Assembly (NCBI GenBank): GCA_028277395.1
Contig: JANQGJ010000101.1
Span: 1 to 54,155 of the forward strand
DNA from: Bacteroidales bacterium
GTDB taxonomy: Bacteria; Bacteroidota; Bacteroidia; Bacteroidales; F082
Direction of reading: 5' to 3'
DNA length: 54,155 nucleotides
Below the pieces are notes generated by a model that saw nothing but the letters and a program-made list of their open reading frames with translations, did no database searches and was not told the origin of the DNA. Below are positions 36,301 to 46,096 of this stretch, one piece after another. The translations under genes were made by a program, and so were the position numbers. Each line of letters opens with the position of its first letter. The first letter of the stretch is position 1.

Positions 36301-38348
36301 TGACCATTAGCATCCCAGCTGCCTTTCAGGAAGAAACCATCATAATTCATATTTGCAGTATCCTCAACAATGAAGGTAATTGTTGCTGTTGGAGGAGGTG
36401 GGCCTGATATTGATGTAGTATTATTTGGAAAATCATAAGTAAAAGTTGTTGGATTAACTCCATCTGTTGTAAAAGGAACATTACCTCCTGTACTTTGATC
36501 CCAGTTATGATTTAATGTAACCTTTGCTTCATAGTTACCGGCAGGTATTGTTAACTCAAGTGTAAATATATCATCTCCGTCAGGATCACTCATTTCTCCC
36601 ATTAATTCTGACGGATCCCAGTTGTTTCCACCAATTGCTGAAAGGAAATCACCTGCAACAACAGGTAACATATGAGTAACCAGGTCAGCATCAATATTAG
36701 CTTTCCAGGTAACATTTTCTGTTCCTGTAAGCACTACATGCTGATTATTACTAGGGTAGTTTGGATCTGACCATGCATCGCCTTCAAGAACTTTGTATTC
36801 ATGATCACCTGCATCAAGAGATTTTGTTAGTTCATATAGTCCGTTTGCATTAATAATCATTACATAATCAGGATCAGTTGTATTCCACCCTTGCATTGAG
36901 CCAACAATTCTTGCTGTTGCAGAAGCAGGAACAATATCAGATTGTTCACGTGGATTAATTCTATAGTATGGACCTGAACTGTACCAGTCAACCACACCTG
37001 AAATGCTACTATAGGTCTCACCTATATTTAGGCTAATTGCACCAAAATGGTAATCTACGTTATCACCAATATGGAAATAATATGTATTTGAACCGTCAGA
37101 CCAACTACATGTATAATCGTAATCAACATATGAATCAACGGTAAAATTCTCAATTTTAACAAACTGACCTTCCCAGCTTTCTCCCGGATCAGTATCGGTA
37201 GGAATAGACTGATCAATATCAGAACCATTAATTACTGTTGGTCCGTATGGTGAATTTCCTGTTGATATTGTAGATATCAGTTCAGGTGTTTCAAGTTCTG
37301 AGAGATCGTTATAGGTTGTTCTTTTAGCATTAATAAGAATCTCATCACCAACTGATACAAGACCGTCAAAACTGTTACTGTATATCAGAACACCGTTATA
37401 AGCACCGGTAGCATCACTAAACCAAACATTGTTATAAGCATCATTAGCACTAACTATTCCTGTAAATGTTGCTAACTCTCCGTCAGTCATTGTTCCACCC
37501 GGGTTTGTTGTGTTAACGAAAGCATTTGACATTATGCCTGCATAAAAGTCATAATTATCGCTATTTGCAGCATCAGCAATGTTATCAAGAGTAATATCAC
37601 TGGCCATATTTGCAGAAGCACCGGTTAAATGTACTAAGCTTGAGTTTGAACCATCAATAGATGCTCCGGAGAATGTTATTGCTGCAGTTCCTGTCAGAGT
37701 GTAATCTGAAGCAGATACTGAAGTTACTGTTCCTGAATACAGTATGTCCATTGCTGTTTCACTAATTGCATAGGCTTTACTTATTTCAAGTGCTGTAGTT
37801 CCAAAAAATGTAGCATCGTCAACATAAACTGTTGCTGTTCCGGCCCAGGCACTGGATACATCATATACCCTTATTTCCATATGTGCTTCGACAGCATTAG
37901 CAGGAGCAGTTTGCGATCCACTTGTTACTTCCTGCCAGTCAGGAGAATCAGTTGTATAATCACCATAGTAACCACTTATAAAACTTCCACCTGAGTCATA
38001 CCATCTTATAGTAACCCTGACTCTACCGGCAGGATCATTATCCAATGCCCAGAATGAAAATGTGTAATTAACACCTGCTGTAACTGCTACAGACTGTTCA
38101 AGTTGGACAGTTGAAGTAGTAGTCCAGGTCAGATTTGTACTATAGGAACCTGATCTAACAATTGTTGATTCCTGTGCACCTGTCAAATTCGAGCTTGACA
38201 CATCCCAGTTATCAGCCGGACCTGAAGCTCCGTTTACTGTCCAGCTTTCATATCCGCCATTTACGGCAAGATGCTGAGCAGTCAGGTTATTACCTGAATA
38301 AATAAATAATAACACAAATAATGTTATTAGTGTAGTAAATCTTTTCAT
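33360..38348 (-). CDS. giant modular surface protein, lamin-tail and starch-binding-like modules
   Basis: A 1662-residue secreted protein with signal peptide (about 1-25). Modules in order: CBM-like sandwich (25-180), a strand-rich part with an OB-fold/DUF5689-like section (about 185-470), X25/CBM48-like starch-binding modules (about 480-640, VGSMQGWNTTD and GGNNWDPSELMGEMSDPDGD), a related module (about 645-760), lamin-tail domain 1 (763-915, INEIMYNSPGSDEEWIELYN), a Kre9-like module (about 924-1015, APNGGESIMQGEQFDITW), lamin-tail domain 2 (1020-1175), PKD (1190-1270), fibronectin III and choice-of-anchor J (1280-1490), and a type IX sorting domain (1587-1662, VAVYPNPTTGLFTVEF). No hydrolase domain is visible, so it looks like a surface adhesin or glycan-binding scaffold. 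Confidence 0.85.
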   Translation of the reverse strand: MKRFTTLITLFVLLFIYSGNNLTAQHLAVNGGYESWTVNGASGPADNWDVSSSNLTGAQESTIVRSGSYSTNLTWTTTSTVQLEQSVAVTAGVNYTFSFWALDNDPAGRVRVTIRWYDSGGSFISGYYGDYTTDSPDWQEVTSGSQTAPANAVEAHMEIRVYDVSSAWAGTATVYVDDATFFGTTALEISKAYAISETAMDILYSGTVTSVSASDYTLTGTAAITFSGASIDGSNSSLVHLTGASANMASDITLDNIADAANSDNYDFYAGIMSNAFVNTTNPGGTMTDGELATFTGIVSANDAYNNVWFSDATGAYNGVLIYSNSFDGLVSVGDEILINAKRTTYNDLSELETPELISTISTGNSPYGPTVINGSDIDQSIPTDTDPGESWEGQFVKIENFTVDSYVDYDYTCSWSDGSNTYYFHIGDNVDYHFGAISLNIGETYSSISGVVDWYSSGPYYRINPREQSDIVPASATARIVGSMQGWNTTDPDYVMIINANGLYELTKSLDAGDHEYKVLEGDAWSDPNYPSNNQHVVLTGTENVTWKANIDADLVTHMLPVVAGDFLSAIGGNNWDPSELMGEMSDPDGDDIFTLELTIPAGNYEAKVTLNHNWDQSTGGNVPFTTDGVNPTTFTYDFPNNTTSISGPPPPTATITFIVEDTANMNYDGFFLKGSWDANGQYDPSWGGGAEHSEFYDDGTHGDVTAGDNIWTTQLDLVVDGGSNNWEWGVNDTEHNWIAGNWQFTIPDQNAQILIWLVPDVVDLVINEIMYNSPGSDEEWIELYNNTDQTINLENWRFCDNDASHTNIVIPAGYSIDPEEYFTISIATDGAFPFTPDYDGTGNFNLNNGGDAVRAWNPDGLLVDIVVYDDSSPWPTEPDGSGPTLSLIEPVLDNSIPESWNPSVEDGGTPGALNFPPVPFTTISAPNGGESIMQGEQFDITWSYGFWTGSIEIFLVKQGQDPELLVSNISIEDLSWTWTVMANQDLGDDYKIMIEPMDPANPTDESDDFFSIIEAYFVPELVITEIMYNPPESGNDSLEFIEIYNNSAETVNLEGFSFTEGVEYVFPSVDLLPDNYVLVSIDSLAMFGTFGVDAYQWTGGALSNGGETIELSDSFNNVVDSLTYDDYLPWDTLADGYGPSLTLCNPDSDNSIAENWTHSVNLAAINAAGDSIWATPGFNCQVELLPGFEADVTYIQLGGNVSFTDLTVGDPTEWIWTFEGGTPGTYNGQIPPAIVYDEVGTWDVTLWVSDGVNSDEITYTDYIEVVDFPAPTNLTAVVGPYDDVQLNWNAPAASGFSDDFESYDDFVLEFLPWTNIDVDGSTTYGMQDVTWPNAYAEQAFIIFNPSQTVPPVDDIIPHSGDKIAACFASENPPNDDWLVTPFVNIEAGSNVSFWAKSYTDLYGLERFRVGVSTTGMDPADFTIISEGDYVEAPVDEWTEFTYDMSAYAGQTVYVAIQCVSHDAFILLIDDFNIGASKSATAFNSNEPVIGRRTKNISYTNKSSISVAEVTYSNRSTDAELLGYNVYRDDQQLNLTTIEVTEYNDAEPPIGSHDYFVTAVYDGGESVPSNVVTVVVTDINELGVKNVAVYPNPTTGLFTVEFSDNITANVEIIDITGKTVHHETISGSSDINLSGVHKGIYFVRIVENNSNNQLIQKLIIK

Positions 38349-38710
38349 AGTATTATTTTTAATTTAGCATTTCTGATTTTAAAAAAAGGACAACTAAATT
38401 AGCACTTATAACCTAACAATGTAGTAGTCCTGTAGCATTAGTTATTAACACTGTCGACAATTTGTTAAAACATACTCAGTATAATGTAAAGCACTATATT
38501 TATAACGTTTGCGAAAACTATAATACAGCGTTGTGTTTCACCAAATTCAGGTTCATTGTCAATAACTTACTTTATATTCTAAACTATCAGGATTGCGGGG
38601 TAAAGAAATACTATTATTATAAACTAAATGAGAAGTTAGTATTAAGTTAAGGTAAAAAAGAAGGGCTCCTGCGAATCGCAAAAGCCCTCCAAATTGAAAA
38701 ATAGTTTATT
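38349..38710. other. intergenic region between dnaK and the surface-protein gene
   Basis: This 362-base AT-rich region must hold the promoter of the large surface-protein gene (minus strand), but no clear TAnnTTTG box was found. The dnaK terminator (38662-38688) is at its right edge. No gene is supported. Confidence 0.4.
38662..38688 (-). terminator. dnaK terminator
   Basis: AGGGCT (38662-38667) pairs with AGCCCT (38683-38688), and an inner TGCG/CGCA stem extends the hairpin. A run of T follows on the minus strand. Confidence 0.75.
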
Positions 38711-40633
38711 TTATTTGTTGTCGTCAACTTCCTCAAAGTCAACATCAGTAACTTCGTCGTCGCCACCTGTTCCCGTATTTGGGTTTTCGGTTGTTCCGCC
38801 ATTACCGTCCGGTGCTGCACCAGGTTGTCCCTGTGTATCTTTGTACATTGCCTCACTGGCTGATTGCCAAATGGTATTAAGTTTATTCATTGCTGCATCA
38901 ATGGCATTTAAATCCTGACTTTTATGAGCATTTCTGAGTTCTTCAAGTGCTCCTTCAATTTCAGACTTTTTATCCGCAGGTATTTTGTCACCATATTCTT
39001 TCAATTGCTTTTCAGTTTGAAAGATCAATGCATCGGCAGAATTGAGTTTATCAACACGCTCTCTTTCAACCTTATCGGCATCTGCATTTGCTTCAGCTTC
39101 AGCTTTCATTTTTTGAATTTCCTCATCAGACAATCCTGATGAAGCCTCAATTCTGATACTTTGTGATTTACCGGTAGCTTTATCTTTTGCCGAAACGTTT
39201 AATATACCATTTGAGTCAATATCGAAGGTAACTTCAATTTGTGGTACACCACGTGGGGCAGGTGGGATTCCATCAAGATGGAATTTTCCAATACTTTTGT
39301 TTTGATTAGCCATTGGGCGTTCACCCTGTAATATATGAATTTCAACTGATGGCTGGTTATCGGCTGCAGTAGAGAATGTTTCTGATTTTTTAGTAGGAAT
39401 AGTTGTATTCGCATCAATCAGTTTTGTCATTACACTACCCATTGTTTCAATTCCAAGTGTAAGAGGAGTTACATCAAGTAACAATACGTCTTTTACTTCT
39501 CCTGTTAATACACCTCCCTGAATTGCAGCTCCCAAAGCAACAACCTCATCAGGATTTACACCTTTTGATGGTTCTTTACCAAAAACCTTTTTAACAATCT
39601 CCTGAATAGCAGGAATCCTTGTAGAACCTCCAACCAATATTACTTCATCAATATCAGCAGCATTAAGTCCGGCATCTTTCAATGCATCAGTACATGGTTT
39701 AATGGTATCCTGGAATAACCTGTCTGCCAACATTTCAAATTTTGCTCTTGTAAGTTTTCTAACAAGGTGTTTTGGTACACCATCAACAGGCATAATATAA
39801 GGAAGATTAATTTCTGTATCAGTTGAGCTTGACAACTCAATCTTAGCTTTTTCTGCTGCTTCTTTTAATCTTTGAAGTGCCATAGGATCTTTTCTCAGAT
39901 CTAACCCTTCATCATTTTGAAACTCATCAGCAAGCCAGTCAATAATAACCTGGTCTATATCATCACCACCTAAATGGGTGTTTCCGTTTGTTGATTTTAC
40001 TTCAAAAACACCATCACCTAATTCAAGAATAGAGATATCAAAAGTACCACCTCCCAAATCAAATACTGCTACCTTGGCATCATCTTTTTTCTTATCCAAT
40101 CCATATGCCAATGCTGCAGCGGTAGGTTCATTAATTATTCTTTTTACAGTAAGTCCGGCTATTTCACCTGCCTCTTTTGTTGCCTGGCGTTCTGAATCAT
40201 CAAAATATGCAGGAACAGTAATTACAGCTTCAGAAACAGTTTGTCCTAAGTAATCTTCAGCAGTTTTTTTCATTTTTTGAAGAACTATTGCTGAAATTTC
40301 CTGTGGTGTATATAATCTGTCTTCAATTTTTACTCTTGGAGTATCGTTATCACCCTTCACAACATCATAAGTAACCCTTCCGATTTCTTTTGTCATTTCA
40401 TTAAATCGGTTACCCATAAAACGTTTTATAGAATATACGGTTTTTACCGGATTGGTGATTGCTTGTCTTTTTGCAGGATCACCAACCTTACGCTCACCAT
40501 TTTCGGTAAAGCCTACAATAGAAGGAGTAGTACGACGTCCTTCGCTGTTAGGAATTACAACTGGTTCGTTGCCTTCCATTACAGCAACACATGAGTTGGT
40601 TGTTCCTAAGTCAATTCCAATTATTTTTCCCAT
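38711..40633 (-). CDS. dnaK: molecular chaperone DnaK (Hsp70)
   Basis: A 640-residue Hsp70. ATPase domain: [54 protein letters not shown] and [13 protein letters not shown]. Substrate-binding domain begins near residue 390 ([20 protein letters not shown]), followed by the helical lid and a Gly/Asn-rich linker ending in [16 protein letters not shown], the conserved C-terminal EEVD-like tail. It folds and protects proteins with DnaJ and GrpE, whose genes are not in the window. It is transcribed alone with a terminator behind it. The start is the ATG at 40631-40633. Confidence 0.98.
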   Translation of the reverse strand: MGKIIGIDLGTTNSCVAVMEGNEPVVIPNSEGRRTTPSIVGFTENGERKVGDPAKRQAITNPVKTVYSIKRFMGNRFNEMTKEIGRVTYDVVKGDNDTPRVKIEDRLYTPQEISAIVLQKMKKTAEDYLGQTVSEAVITVPAYFDDSERQATKEAGEIAGLTVKRIINEPTAAALAYGLDKKKDDAKVAVFDLGGGTFDISILELGDGVFEVKSTNGNTHLGGDDIDQVIIDWLADEFQNDEGLDLRKDPMALQRLKEAAEKAKIELSSSTDTEINLPYIMPVDGVPKHLVRKLTRAKFEMLADRLFQDTIKPCTDALKDAGLNAADIDEVILVGGSTRIPAIQEIVKKVFGKEPSKGVNPDEVVALGAAIQGGVLTGEVKDVLLLDVTPLTLGIETMGSVMTKLIDANTTIPTKKSETFSTAADNQPSVEIHILQGERPMANQNKSIGKFHLDGIPPAPRGVPQIEVTFDIDSNGILNVSAKDKATGKSQSIRIEASSGLSDEEIQKMKAEAEANADADKVERERVDKLNSADALIFQTEKQLKEYGDKIPADKKSEIEGALEELRNAHKSQDLNAIDAAMNKLNTIWQSASEAMYKDTQGQPGAAPDGNGGTTENPNTGTGGDDEVTDVDFEEVDDNK

Positions 40634-40820
40634 AATATTATTATTATTTATTTTTTTCTTTAGTTTAATTGAATGCCTGTCAATGATTATGCCAAACCAA
40701 AATCATGAAAGAAAACTGACCTCAATTACCTGTAATTGGCATTACATAATTAAAAAATGACAAAAAGGCAGTAAGGAAACTAACTGGTTCTGTCCGAAGA
40801 AAAACTGACAAACCCGGAGG
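40634..40820. other. dnaK upstream region
   Basis: This 187-base spacer carries the dnaK promoter. No CIRCE element (TTAGCACTC-N9-GAGTGCTAA) is present, so HrcA control is not indicated. A loose inverted repeat on the minus strand (ATGAT...ATCAT around TTTGGTTTGG) lies about 60 bases before the start; its meaning is unknown. Confidence 0.35.
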
Positions 40821-41840
40821 TTACTTTGACTTGAACTTAAATCCAAGATCATGTTCCATGATTAATGTTCTTTCTGTTGGAGTAGATAATCGAACAGGTT
40901 TTACTATTGTATGACGTGAGGCAAAAAGTCCTGTACCTCCATCAATATTTGTAAATACGGGAACTTCCTCAAGTAATGTTGTTGTTCCTGCTGTATTAAT
41001 ACTCAGATAATTGGCTAAATCGCGGGATCCACAGGCGATGGTTATATCAACACTATCAGCCCATCTTTCTACATTTGGAATTGGTTCAAGCTCACTTTCA
41101 AGTATATCATAGAACCTTGTACCTGAATATGCTATCTGAAGGTCTTCTGTTCCTTCATCAGTTTTGGAATTCCTGGTTCCAACAAACCACTCAACTGATT
41201 TACGAAGAGTGTCTGTATAACCTGAAGCATATTCCAAATAATTAAACCTTAAATAAACCTCATTTCTGACTCCGTTTCTGGGGGCTCTCCACTCTATCAA
41301 ACCATCTGAAGTTTTTGAAAAGGTAAAACGACTGGTTGGTTTTATAATATGAAAACTTTCTACAATACCTGTCACAGCAGTAAGAGTTTCTTCTTTTTTA
41401 TTAATAACCAGAGTATATTCTGCTTCATCATCAAGTGCAGTAACTGCATAATACATCAGCTGGTCGGGAGAATAAAACGGATTAAGGATGATGGTATCTC
41501 CATTTTCCTTAATTATTACTTCGGTAATCTTTTTATTATGTATAGTTATTGTATCACAAATAATTGGCACAAGGTCAACACCATTTTTCTTTCCAAGAAG
41601 TTTTACATCAAGTTTGTACGAATAATTACTTGAGTCAGGGTTCTGAGCAAGTAATATAGCATTTCCTGGGCCTGTAAAGGCTTTAGTTATTTTGATCCAG
41701 GTAGTATCGTCGCTAAAATCAGCTATCCCATAAACTATTGTGACATCTTCATAATCAGCATACATATCGAAATCAGTACTGCAATTACTAAGAATTATTA
41801 TGGACAGGAAAATTATGGTTGAAAATAAATATTTTTTCAT
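40821..41840 (-). CDS. DUF4249-like lipoprotein (copy A)
   Basis: A 339-residue lipoprotein: signal peptide with lipobox ILSNCS (Cys at about 20), then a beta-rich domain that resembles the DUF4249 family, with the family-like ending VFTNIDGGTGLFASRH. DUF4249 proteins normally sit beside TonB-dependent outer-membrane receptors as surface lipoproteins; none is present here. It is about 45-50% identical by eye to the gene at 42062, the pair arising by tandem duplication, with the segments NPDSSNY, DTITIHNK, NGDTIILNPFY and PDQLMYYAV shared. The DUF4249 label is a pattern-based assignment. Confidence 0.7.
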   Translation of the reverse strand: MKKYLFSTIIFLSIIILSNCSTDFDMYADYEDVTIVYGIADFSDDTTWIKITKAFTGPGNAILLAQNPDSSNYSYKLDVKLLGKKNGVDLVPIICDTITIHNKKITEVIIKENGDTIILNPFYSPDQLMYYAVTALDDEAEYTLVINKKEETLTAVTGIVESFHIIKPTSRFTFSKTSDGLIEWRAPRNGVRNEVYLRFNYLEYASGYTDTLRKSVEWFVGTRNSKTDEGTEDLQIAYSGTRFYDILESELEPIPNVERWADSVDITIACGSRDLANYLSINTAGTTTLLEEVPVFTNIDGGTGLFASRHTIVKPVRLSTPTERTLIMEHDLGFKFKSK

Positions 41841-42061
41841 ACTTCTGCTTTTACTATTGATTCAAACGGGTTGAATTCCTAATTATTATTGATTTGAATT
41901 AAAAAACCTTTACCAGATATAATAATTACCGTGGCAACAAATTTATAAAATCTGAATACTTACTGTTATCTTAAACAGAAATAAATATAATTTCCTGTTT
42001 CCGACATAAAAAGATTCAGTTTGATGCCTTATAAACGAGCAATTTATTACACTAAAGGGGC

Positions 42062-43093
42062 TTACTTAAACTTGAAACCCAAATCATAAGACTCAACTAA
42101 CAGCCTTTCGGTTGTCAGCGACAATCTGAATTTTTTTGATATTGTATGTCGGGAGGCAAAAATACCAATACCTCCATCTACATTTGAATATATTGGTACC
42201 TCCTCAGATATTGATGCACCGGGTGAATTCATAGCAATATATGAAATAAGTACCTGTGAACCACTCGCGATTCTTATTTCTACATTTTCAGCCCAACGTT
42301 CAACATTTGGGATATCAGGTAATTCTGCTTCAAGACGTGAGTAAAATTCCGCTCCGGAATATATTACTTTCATAATATCTCCTCCTATTCCTGATTTTGC
42401 ATTAAGCGTTCTTTTAAACCAGTCAACAGATTTATAAATTGTGTCTGTGTTTCCTGATCCTGGTACATATTCACTATAGTTAAATACTGTACTTATATAG
42501 TATCTTGCTCCGTTTCTTGCAGTAACCCATTCTATTGAACCATCAGTGTGTTGGGTGAAAATTATCCTTCTCTCAGGTTTAATAATGGAAAAATCATGAA
42601 CAAGTGGAGAGGTTGATGACACATTTTCACCATTGGCTTTATTTATATTCAGAGTATATACAGCATCCATATCCAGCTTACCAACAGCATAGTACATTAA
42701 CTGATCCGGTGCATAAAACGGATTTAAGATGATCGTATCACCATTGTGGTCGATAACTGTATCGGCTATTTCCTTATTGTGAATTGTTATAGTGTCAAGA
42801 GGTAGTGGTTCAAGGTTTACACCATTTTTATAACCTGTAAGAGATGCATCCAGCTTATAAGGATAATTGCTTGAATCGGGATTTTTCGCACTATAGATTA
42901 TATTATCCGGCCCTCTGTATGCCCTTGTAATTTTCACCCATGTAGTATCATCACTTATATCTGCAATACAGTAAACAACCGAGGTATCCTTATAATCTTC
43001 ATAAAGTTCAAATTCTGTACTACAATTCGTTGTTAACAGAGATATTAATAGTATGAAATAACATGATGGTTTTCTCATCTCCAGGTTTAGCAA
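42062..43093 (-). CDS. DUF4249-like lipoprotein (copy B)
   Basis: A 343-residue paralogue of the preceding lipoprotein. It has a lipobox (LLTTNCS, Cys near 24) and the same modules (DDTTWVKITRAYRGP, NPDSSNYPYKLD, NGDTIILNPFYAPDQLMYYAV) with the ending IYSNVDGGIGIFASRH. It is separated from copy A by 221 AT-rich bases without a gene and is followed upstream by a terminator for korB. No partner receptor is encoded nearby. The function is unknown; a surface-exposed, perhaps peptide- or metal-related binding role is possible. Confidence 0.7.
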   Translation of the reverse strand: MLNLEMRKPSCYFILLISLLTTNCSTEFELYEDYKDTSVVYCIADISDDTTWVKITRAYRGPDNIIYSAKNPDSSNYPYKLDASLTGYKNGVNLEPLPLDTITIHNKEIADTVIDHNGDTIILNPFYAPDQLMYYAVGKLDMDAVYTLNINKANGENVSSTSPLVHDFSIIKPERRIIFTQHTDGSIEWVTARNGARYYISTVFNYSEYVPGSGNTDTIYKSVDWFKRTLNAKSGIGGDIMKVIYSGAEFYSRLEAELPDIPNVERWAENVEIRIASGSQVLISYIAMNSPGASISEEVPIYSNVDGGIGIFASRHTISKKFRLSLTTERLLVESYDLGFKFK

Positions 43094-43156
43094 GTTATAT
43101 TAAAGTCAAAATTAGTATTTATAATAAACATACCAATATTAATTAAAAATAAAACA

Positions 43157-43186
43157 AAAGGCTGTCCGGTTTACCCCGAACAGCCT
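43157..43186 (-). terminator. korAB terminator
   Basis: AAGGCTGT (43157-43164) pairs with ACAGCCTT (43179-43186), with an inner CCGG/CCGA continuation. On the minus strand the stem is followed by a T-rich tract (TTGTTTTA) just behind korB. Confidence 0.75.
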
Positions 43187-43212
43187 TATTCTGAAAACTT
43201 AAAATATTTCTT

Positions 43213-44256
43213 TTAATCAATATCCCATGTATTTCCACTGTTCAAAAGATCATCAACAGTTTTAATTGGTGAGGTCTTCTTCTCATGTTCAACAGAATTC
43301 CATACGCTTTCTTCAAGTGTTTCGGTTTTAACTGCCCTGATAACACCAATTGCTGCAGGAAATTCCGGTGGAGCCATACTTGCCAGCATCATATGAATAC
43401 CAGGATCAACGGTAGTTTTATCATGAACTAATATATCATCAACTGTAACTCCATCTTTTCCCAATTCAACAACTTTAAGGCGGGTACCTTCAAGAACAAT
43501 ACCTTTCTCATTGTCTTTTCCAAATAACATAGGTTTACCATGCTCCAGAATTAACTGGTTTTGTTCCTTTGTTTCCTTACTTGTAATTAATGAGTGTATT
43601 TTATTTTGGAAAATAATACAGTTGGCAAGAATTTCAACAATTGATGCTCCTCTGAATTCTGCTGCTTCCTTAAATATCTTCGACATCAATTTCAGATTGG
43701 TGTCTGTTACCCTTGCAAAAAACTTTCCCTGCGAACCAATAACCAGTTCTCCCGGGTTGAAGGGTTGTTCAAAAGTTCCCTGTGGAGAAGTTTTAGTTTT
43801 AGCACCGAAAGGAGTAGTTGGTGAATACTGACCCTTTGTTAAACCATAAATTTTATTGTTGAACATCAGGTAATTAATGTCAGGATTTCGTCTTGCAATA
43901 TGTATGAAGTGATTTCCACCAATTGCCATTGAGTCACCATCACCCGATATCATCCAAACACTTAATCTGGGATTGGTAAGTTTTATACCTGTGGCTAAAG
44001 CTGCAGCTCTTCCATGAATTCCGTGAATACCATATGTATTCATATAGTAAGGGAATCGTGATGAACATCCAATCCCTGAAACCACAACAAAATCTTCTTT
44101 GGGAATACCCAATTCAGGAAATACATTCTCCAGGGATCTCAGGATTGCATGGTCGCCACATCCCGGACACCATTTAACCATCTGGTCGCTTTCAAAGTCC
44201 TTTTTTGTAAGAGTAAGGCTTTTTGCATCTACTATATCATTCATTGTATTAGTCAT
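43213..44256 (-). CDS. korB: 2-oxoglutarate:ferredoxin oxidoreductase, beta subunit
   Basis: A 347-residue TPP-binding subunit. It has WCPGCGDHAILRSL (iron-sulfur-related CxxC), GIGCSSRFPYYMNTYGIHGIHGRAAALATG and the TPP motif GDGDSMAIGGNHFIHIARRN. With KorA it oxidatively decarboxylates 2-oxoglutarate to succinyl-CoA, passing electrons to ferredoxin. The long form with the gamma domain fused to alpha matches the KorAB type of Mycobacterium and Bacteroidota, in which oxygen tolerance has been reported. It overlaps korA by 8 bases, so the two are translationally coupled. Confidence 0.93.
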   Translation of the reverse strand: MTNTMNDIVDAKSLTLTKKDFESDQMVKWCPGCGDHAILRSLENVFPELGIPKEDFVVVSGIGCSSRFPYYMNTYGIHGIHGRAAALATGIKLTNPRLSVWMISGDGDSMAIGGNHFIHIARRNPDINYLMFNNKIYGLTKGQYSPTTPFGAKTKTSPQGTFEQPFNPGELVIGSQGKFFARVTDTNLKLMSKIFKEAAEFRGASIVEILANCIIFQNKIHSLITSKETKEQNQLILEHGKPMLFGKDNEKGIVLEGTRLKVVELGKDGVTVDDILVHDKTTVDPGIHMMLASMAPPEFPAAIGVIRAVKTETLEESVWNSVEHEKKTSPIKTVDDLLNSGNTWDID

Positions 44257-46096
44257 TTAGAAGTTCATTAACTTTATCAATAATCTCCGTTACCATAAAT
44301 GGCAATCCCTGTATTTTATTATATTGTTCATATTTATACTCAGGGAATTGCATACGTAAATAGTTAACAAATTGCCCCATGTTAATCTCACATACAACAA
44401 TCTTTTTATATCTCGACAGTATTTCTCTCGTATTTCGCGGAAGTGGCATGATATGTTTAAAATGTGCCAGACTTACAGATTTACCTTCTTCGATAAGTTT
44501 TTCAATTGCTGTAAGGAGTACACCATACGTACCTCCCCAGCTTACAACGAGTACATCAGAGTCTTCAGCACCAATAACTTCCTGATCAGGAATATAATCA
44601 ACAACCCTTCTTACTTTTTCTTCCCTGAGCTCGGTCATCAGCTGGTGATTAAGCGGATCCATGGAAACATTACCGGAAATATCTTCCTTTTCCAATCCTC
44701 CAATCCGGTGTCTCAGGCCTTCAGTTCCGGGCAATGCCCATCTTCTGCTGAGCTTTTTCTCATCTCTTGCATATGGTTTAAATGTATCATCATTTGCTTC
44801 CACAAGAGGAGGTGTAATCTCAGGTAAGTCCTTAACTTTAGGAATTTTAAACACTTCGGAACCGTTTGCTAACGAACCATCAGTTAAAAGAATAACAGGA
44901 GTCATGTGCTCCAAAGCAAGTTTAGAAGCTTCATATGCTGAATAGAAACAATCGGCAGCACTTGAAGCAGCTATTATAATTACAGGAGCTTCACCATTTC
45001 TTCCGAATAATGCCTGCATAAGGTCGCTCTGCTCTGACTTTGTGGGCAATCCGGTAGAAGGTCCTCCACGTTGAACATCAACAATTACAATCGGTAACTC
45101 TGTAATTACAGCAAGTCCGATAGCCTCACTTTTTAAAGATAATCCCGGGCCTGATGTAGTTGTTACAGCCAGTGCTCCGGCAAAACTTGCACCTATTGTT
45201 GAAACAATACCGGCAATTTCATCTTCAGCCTGAAATGAGATTGAATTCAGCTCTTTATGTTTGGATAATTCCTGAAGTATTTCAGATGCCGGAGTAATTG
45301 GATAAGATCCAAGAAACAGATCACGTCCTGAACGATCAGATGCAGCAAGAAATCCCCATGCTGTTGCAAGGTTACCTGTTACATTCCTGTACTTACCTTT
45401 TTCCAGTGGCGCAGGATCTACCTTATAGGTATTGGCAAAGGCTTCAATCGTATCCCCAAAATTATATCCGGCTTCAAGTACCTTCTTATTTGCTTCAACA
45501 ATTAACGGGTTTGATCTGAATTTTGATTCGAAAAAGGTGTAAGTCTTTTTATAATCACGATTAAACATATAAAAAACAAGCCCAAGAGCAAACATATTTT
45601 TTGACTTTTGGGATGTTTTATTGTCAAGATTCAAGTCTCTGATGGCCTCACGGGTTAATGTTGTAATTGGTGCTTTAATCACCAAATGTCCAACAAGCGA
45701 CTCATCTGAAAGCGGATCAGCTGCATAACCTGCCTTCACAAAATTCTTCTCCACGAAAGAGTCTGTATCAACAATAATTATGGCTTCTTTTGTTATCCAA
45801 CGCATATTGGCCTTTAACGAAGCCGGATTCATTGCAATTAATACATCAGCCAGATCTCCGGAAGTATGGATATCTGTACGACCGAAATGAATCTGAAAAC
45901 CAGATACTCCAGCTATAGTACCCTGAGGAGCTCTGATCTCTGCAGGGAAATCCGGAAATGTTGCAAAATCATTACCTGCAAATGCTGTTGAATCGGAAAA
46001 TAAACTTCCTGTGAGTTGCATACCATCTCCCGAATCACCGGCAAATCTTATAACGGCATGTTCCAATTCAACCACTTTATTTTTCTTTGATATCAT
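44249..46096 (-). CDS. korA: 2-oxoglutarate:ferredoxin oxidoreductase, gamma-alpha fusion
   Basis: A 615-residue subunit in which the gamma domain (about 1-190, FAGDSGDGMQLTGSLFSD and PDFPAEIRAPQGTIAGVSGFQ) is fused to the alpha domain (about 200-600, with SDRSGRDLFLGSYPITPASEILQEL, FQAEDEIAGIVSTIGASFAGA and TTTSGPGLSLKSEA). The CoA-binding and alpha/beta-contact motifs are intact. It is the first gene of the korA-korB operon, divergent from the ferredoxin gene across 432 bases. No ferredoxin domain is fused; the small ferredoxin encoded at 46529 may be its electron acceptor. Confidence 0.93.
   Translation of the reverse strand: MISKKNKVVELEHAVIRFAGDSGDGMQLTGSLFSDSTAFAGNDFATFPDFPAEIRAPQGTIAGVSGFQIHFGRTDIHTSGDLADVLIAMNPASLKANMRWITKEAIIIVDTDSFVEKNFVKAGYAADPLSDESLVGHLVIKAPITTLTREAIRDLNLDNKTSQKSKNMFALGLVFYMFNRDYKKTYTFFESKFRSNPLIVEANKKVLEAGYNFGDTIEAFANTYKVDPAPLEKGKYRNVTGNLATAWGFLAASDRSGRDLFLGSYPITPASEILQELSKHKELNSISFQAEDEIAGIVSTIGASFAGALAVTTTSGPGLSLKSEAIGLAVITELPIVIVDVQRGGPSTGLPTKSEQSDLMQALFGRNGEAPVIIIAASSAADCFYSAYEASKLALEHMTPVILLTDGSLANGSEVFKIPKVKDLPEITPPLVEANDDTFKPYARDEKKLSRRWALPGTEGLRHRIGGLEKEDISGNVSMDPLNHQLMTELREEKVRRVVDYIPDQEVIGAEDSDVLVVSWGGTYGVLLTAIEKLIEEGKSVSLAHFKHIMPLPRNTREILSRYKKIVVCEINMGQFVNYLRMQFPEYKYEQYNKIQGLPFMVTEIIDKVNELLND

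Noticed and set aside
40634..40700. Sigma-54-like TGGCAT-N5-TTGAC in front of dnaK
   Set aside because: The -12 position reads GA where GC is required, no enhancer-binding protein gene is nearby, and dnaK genes in this group are normally read by the primary sigma.
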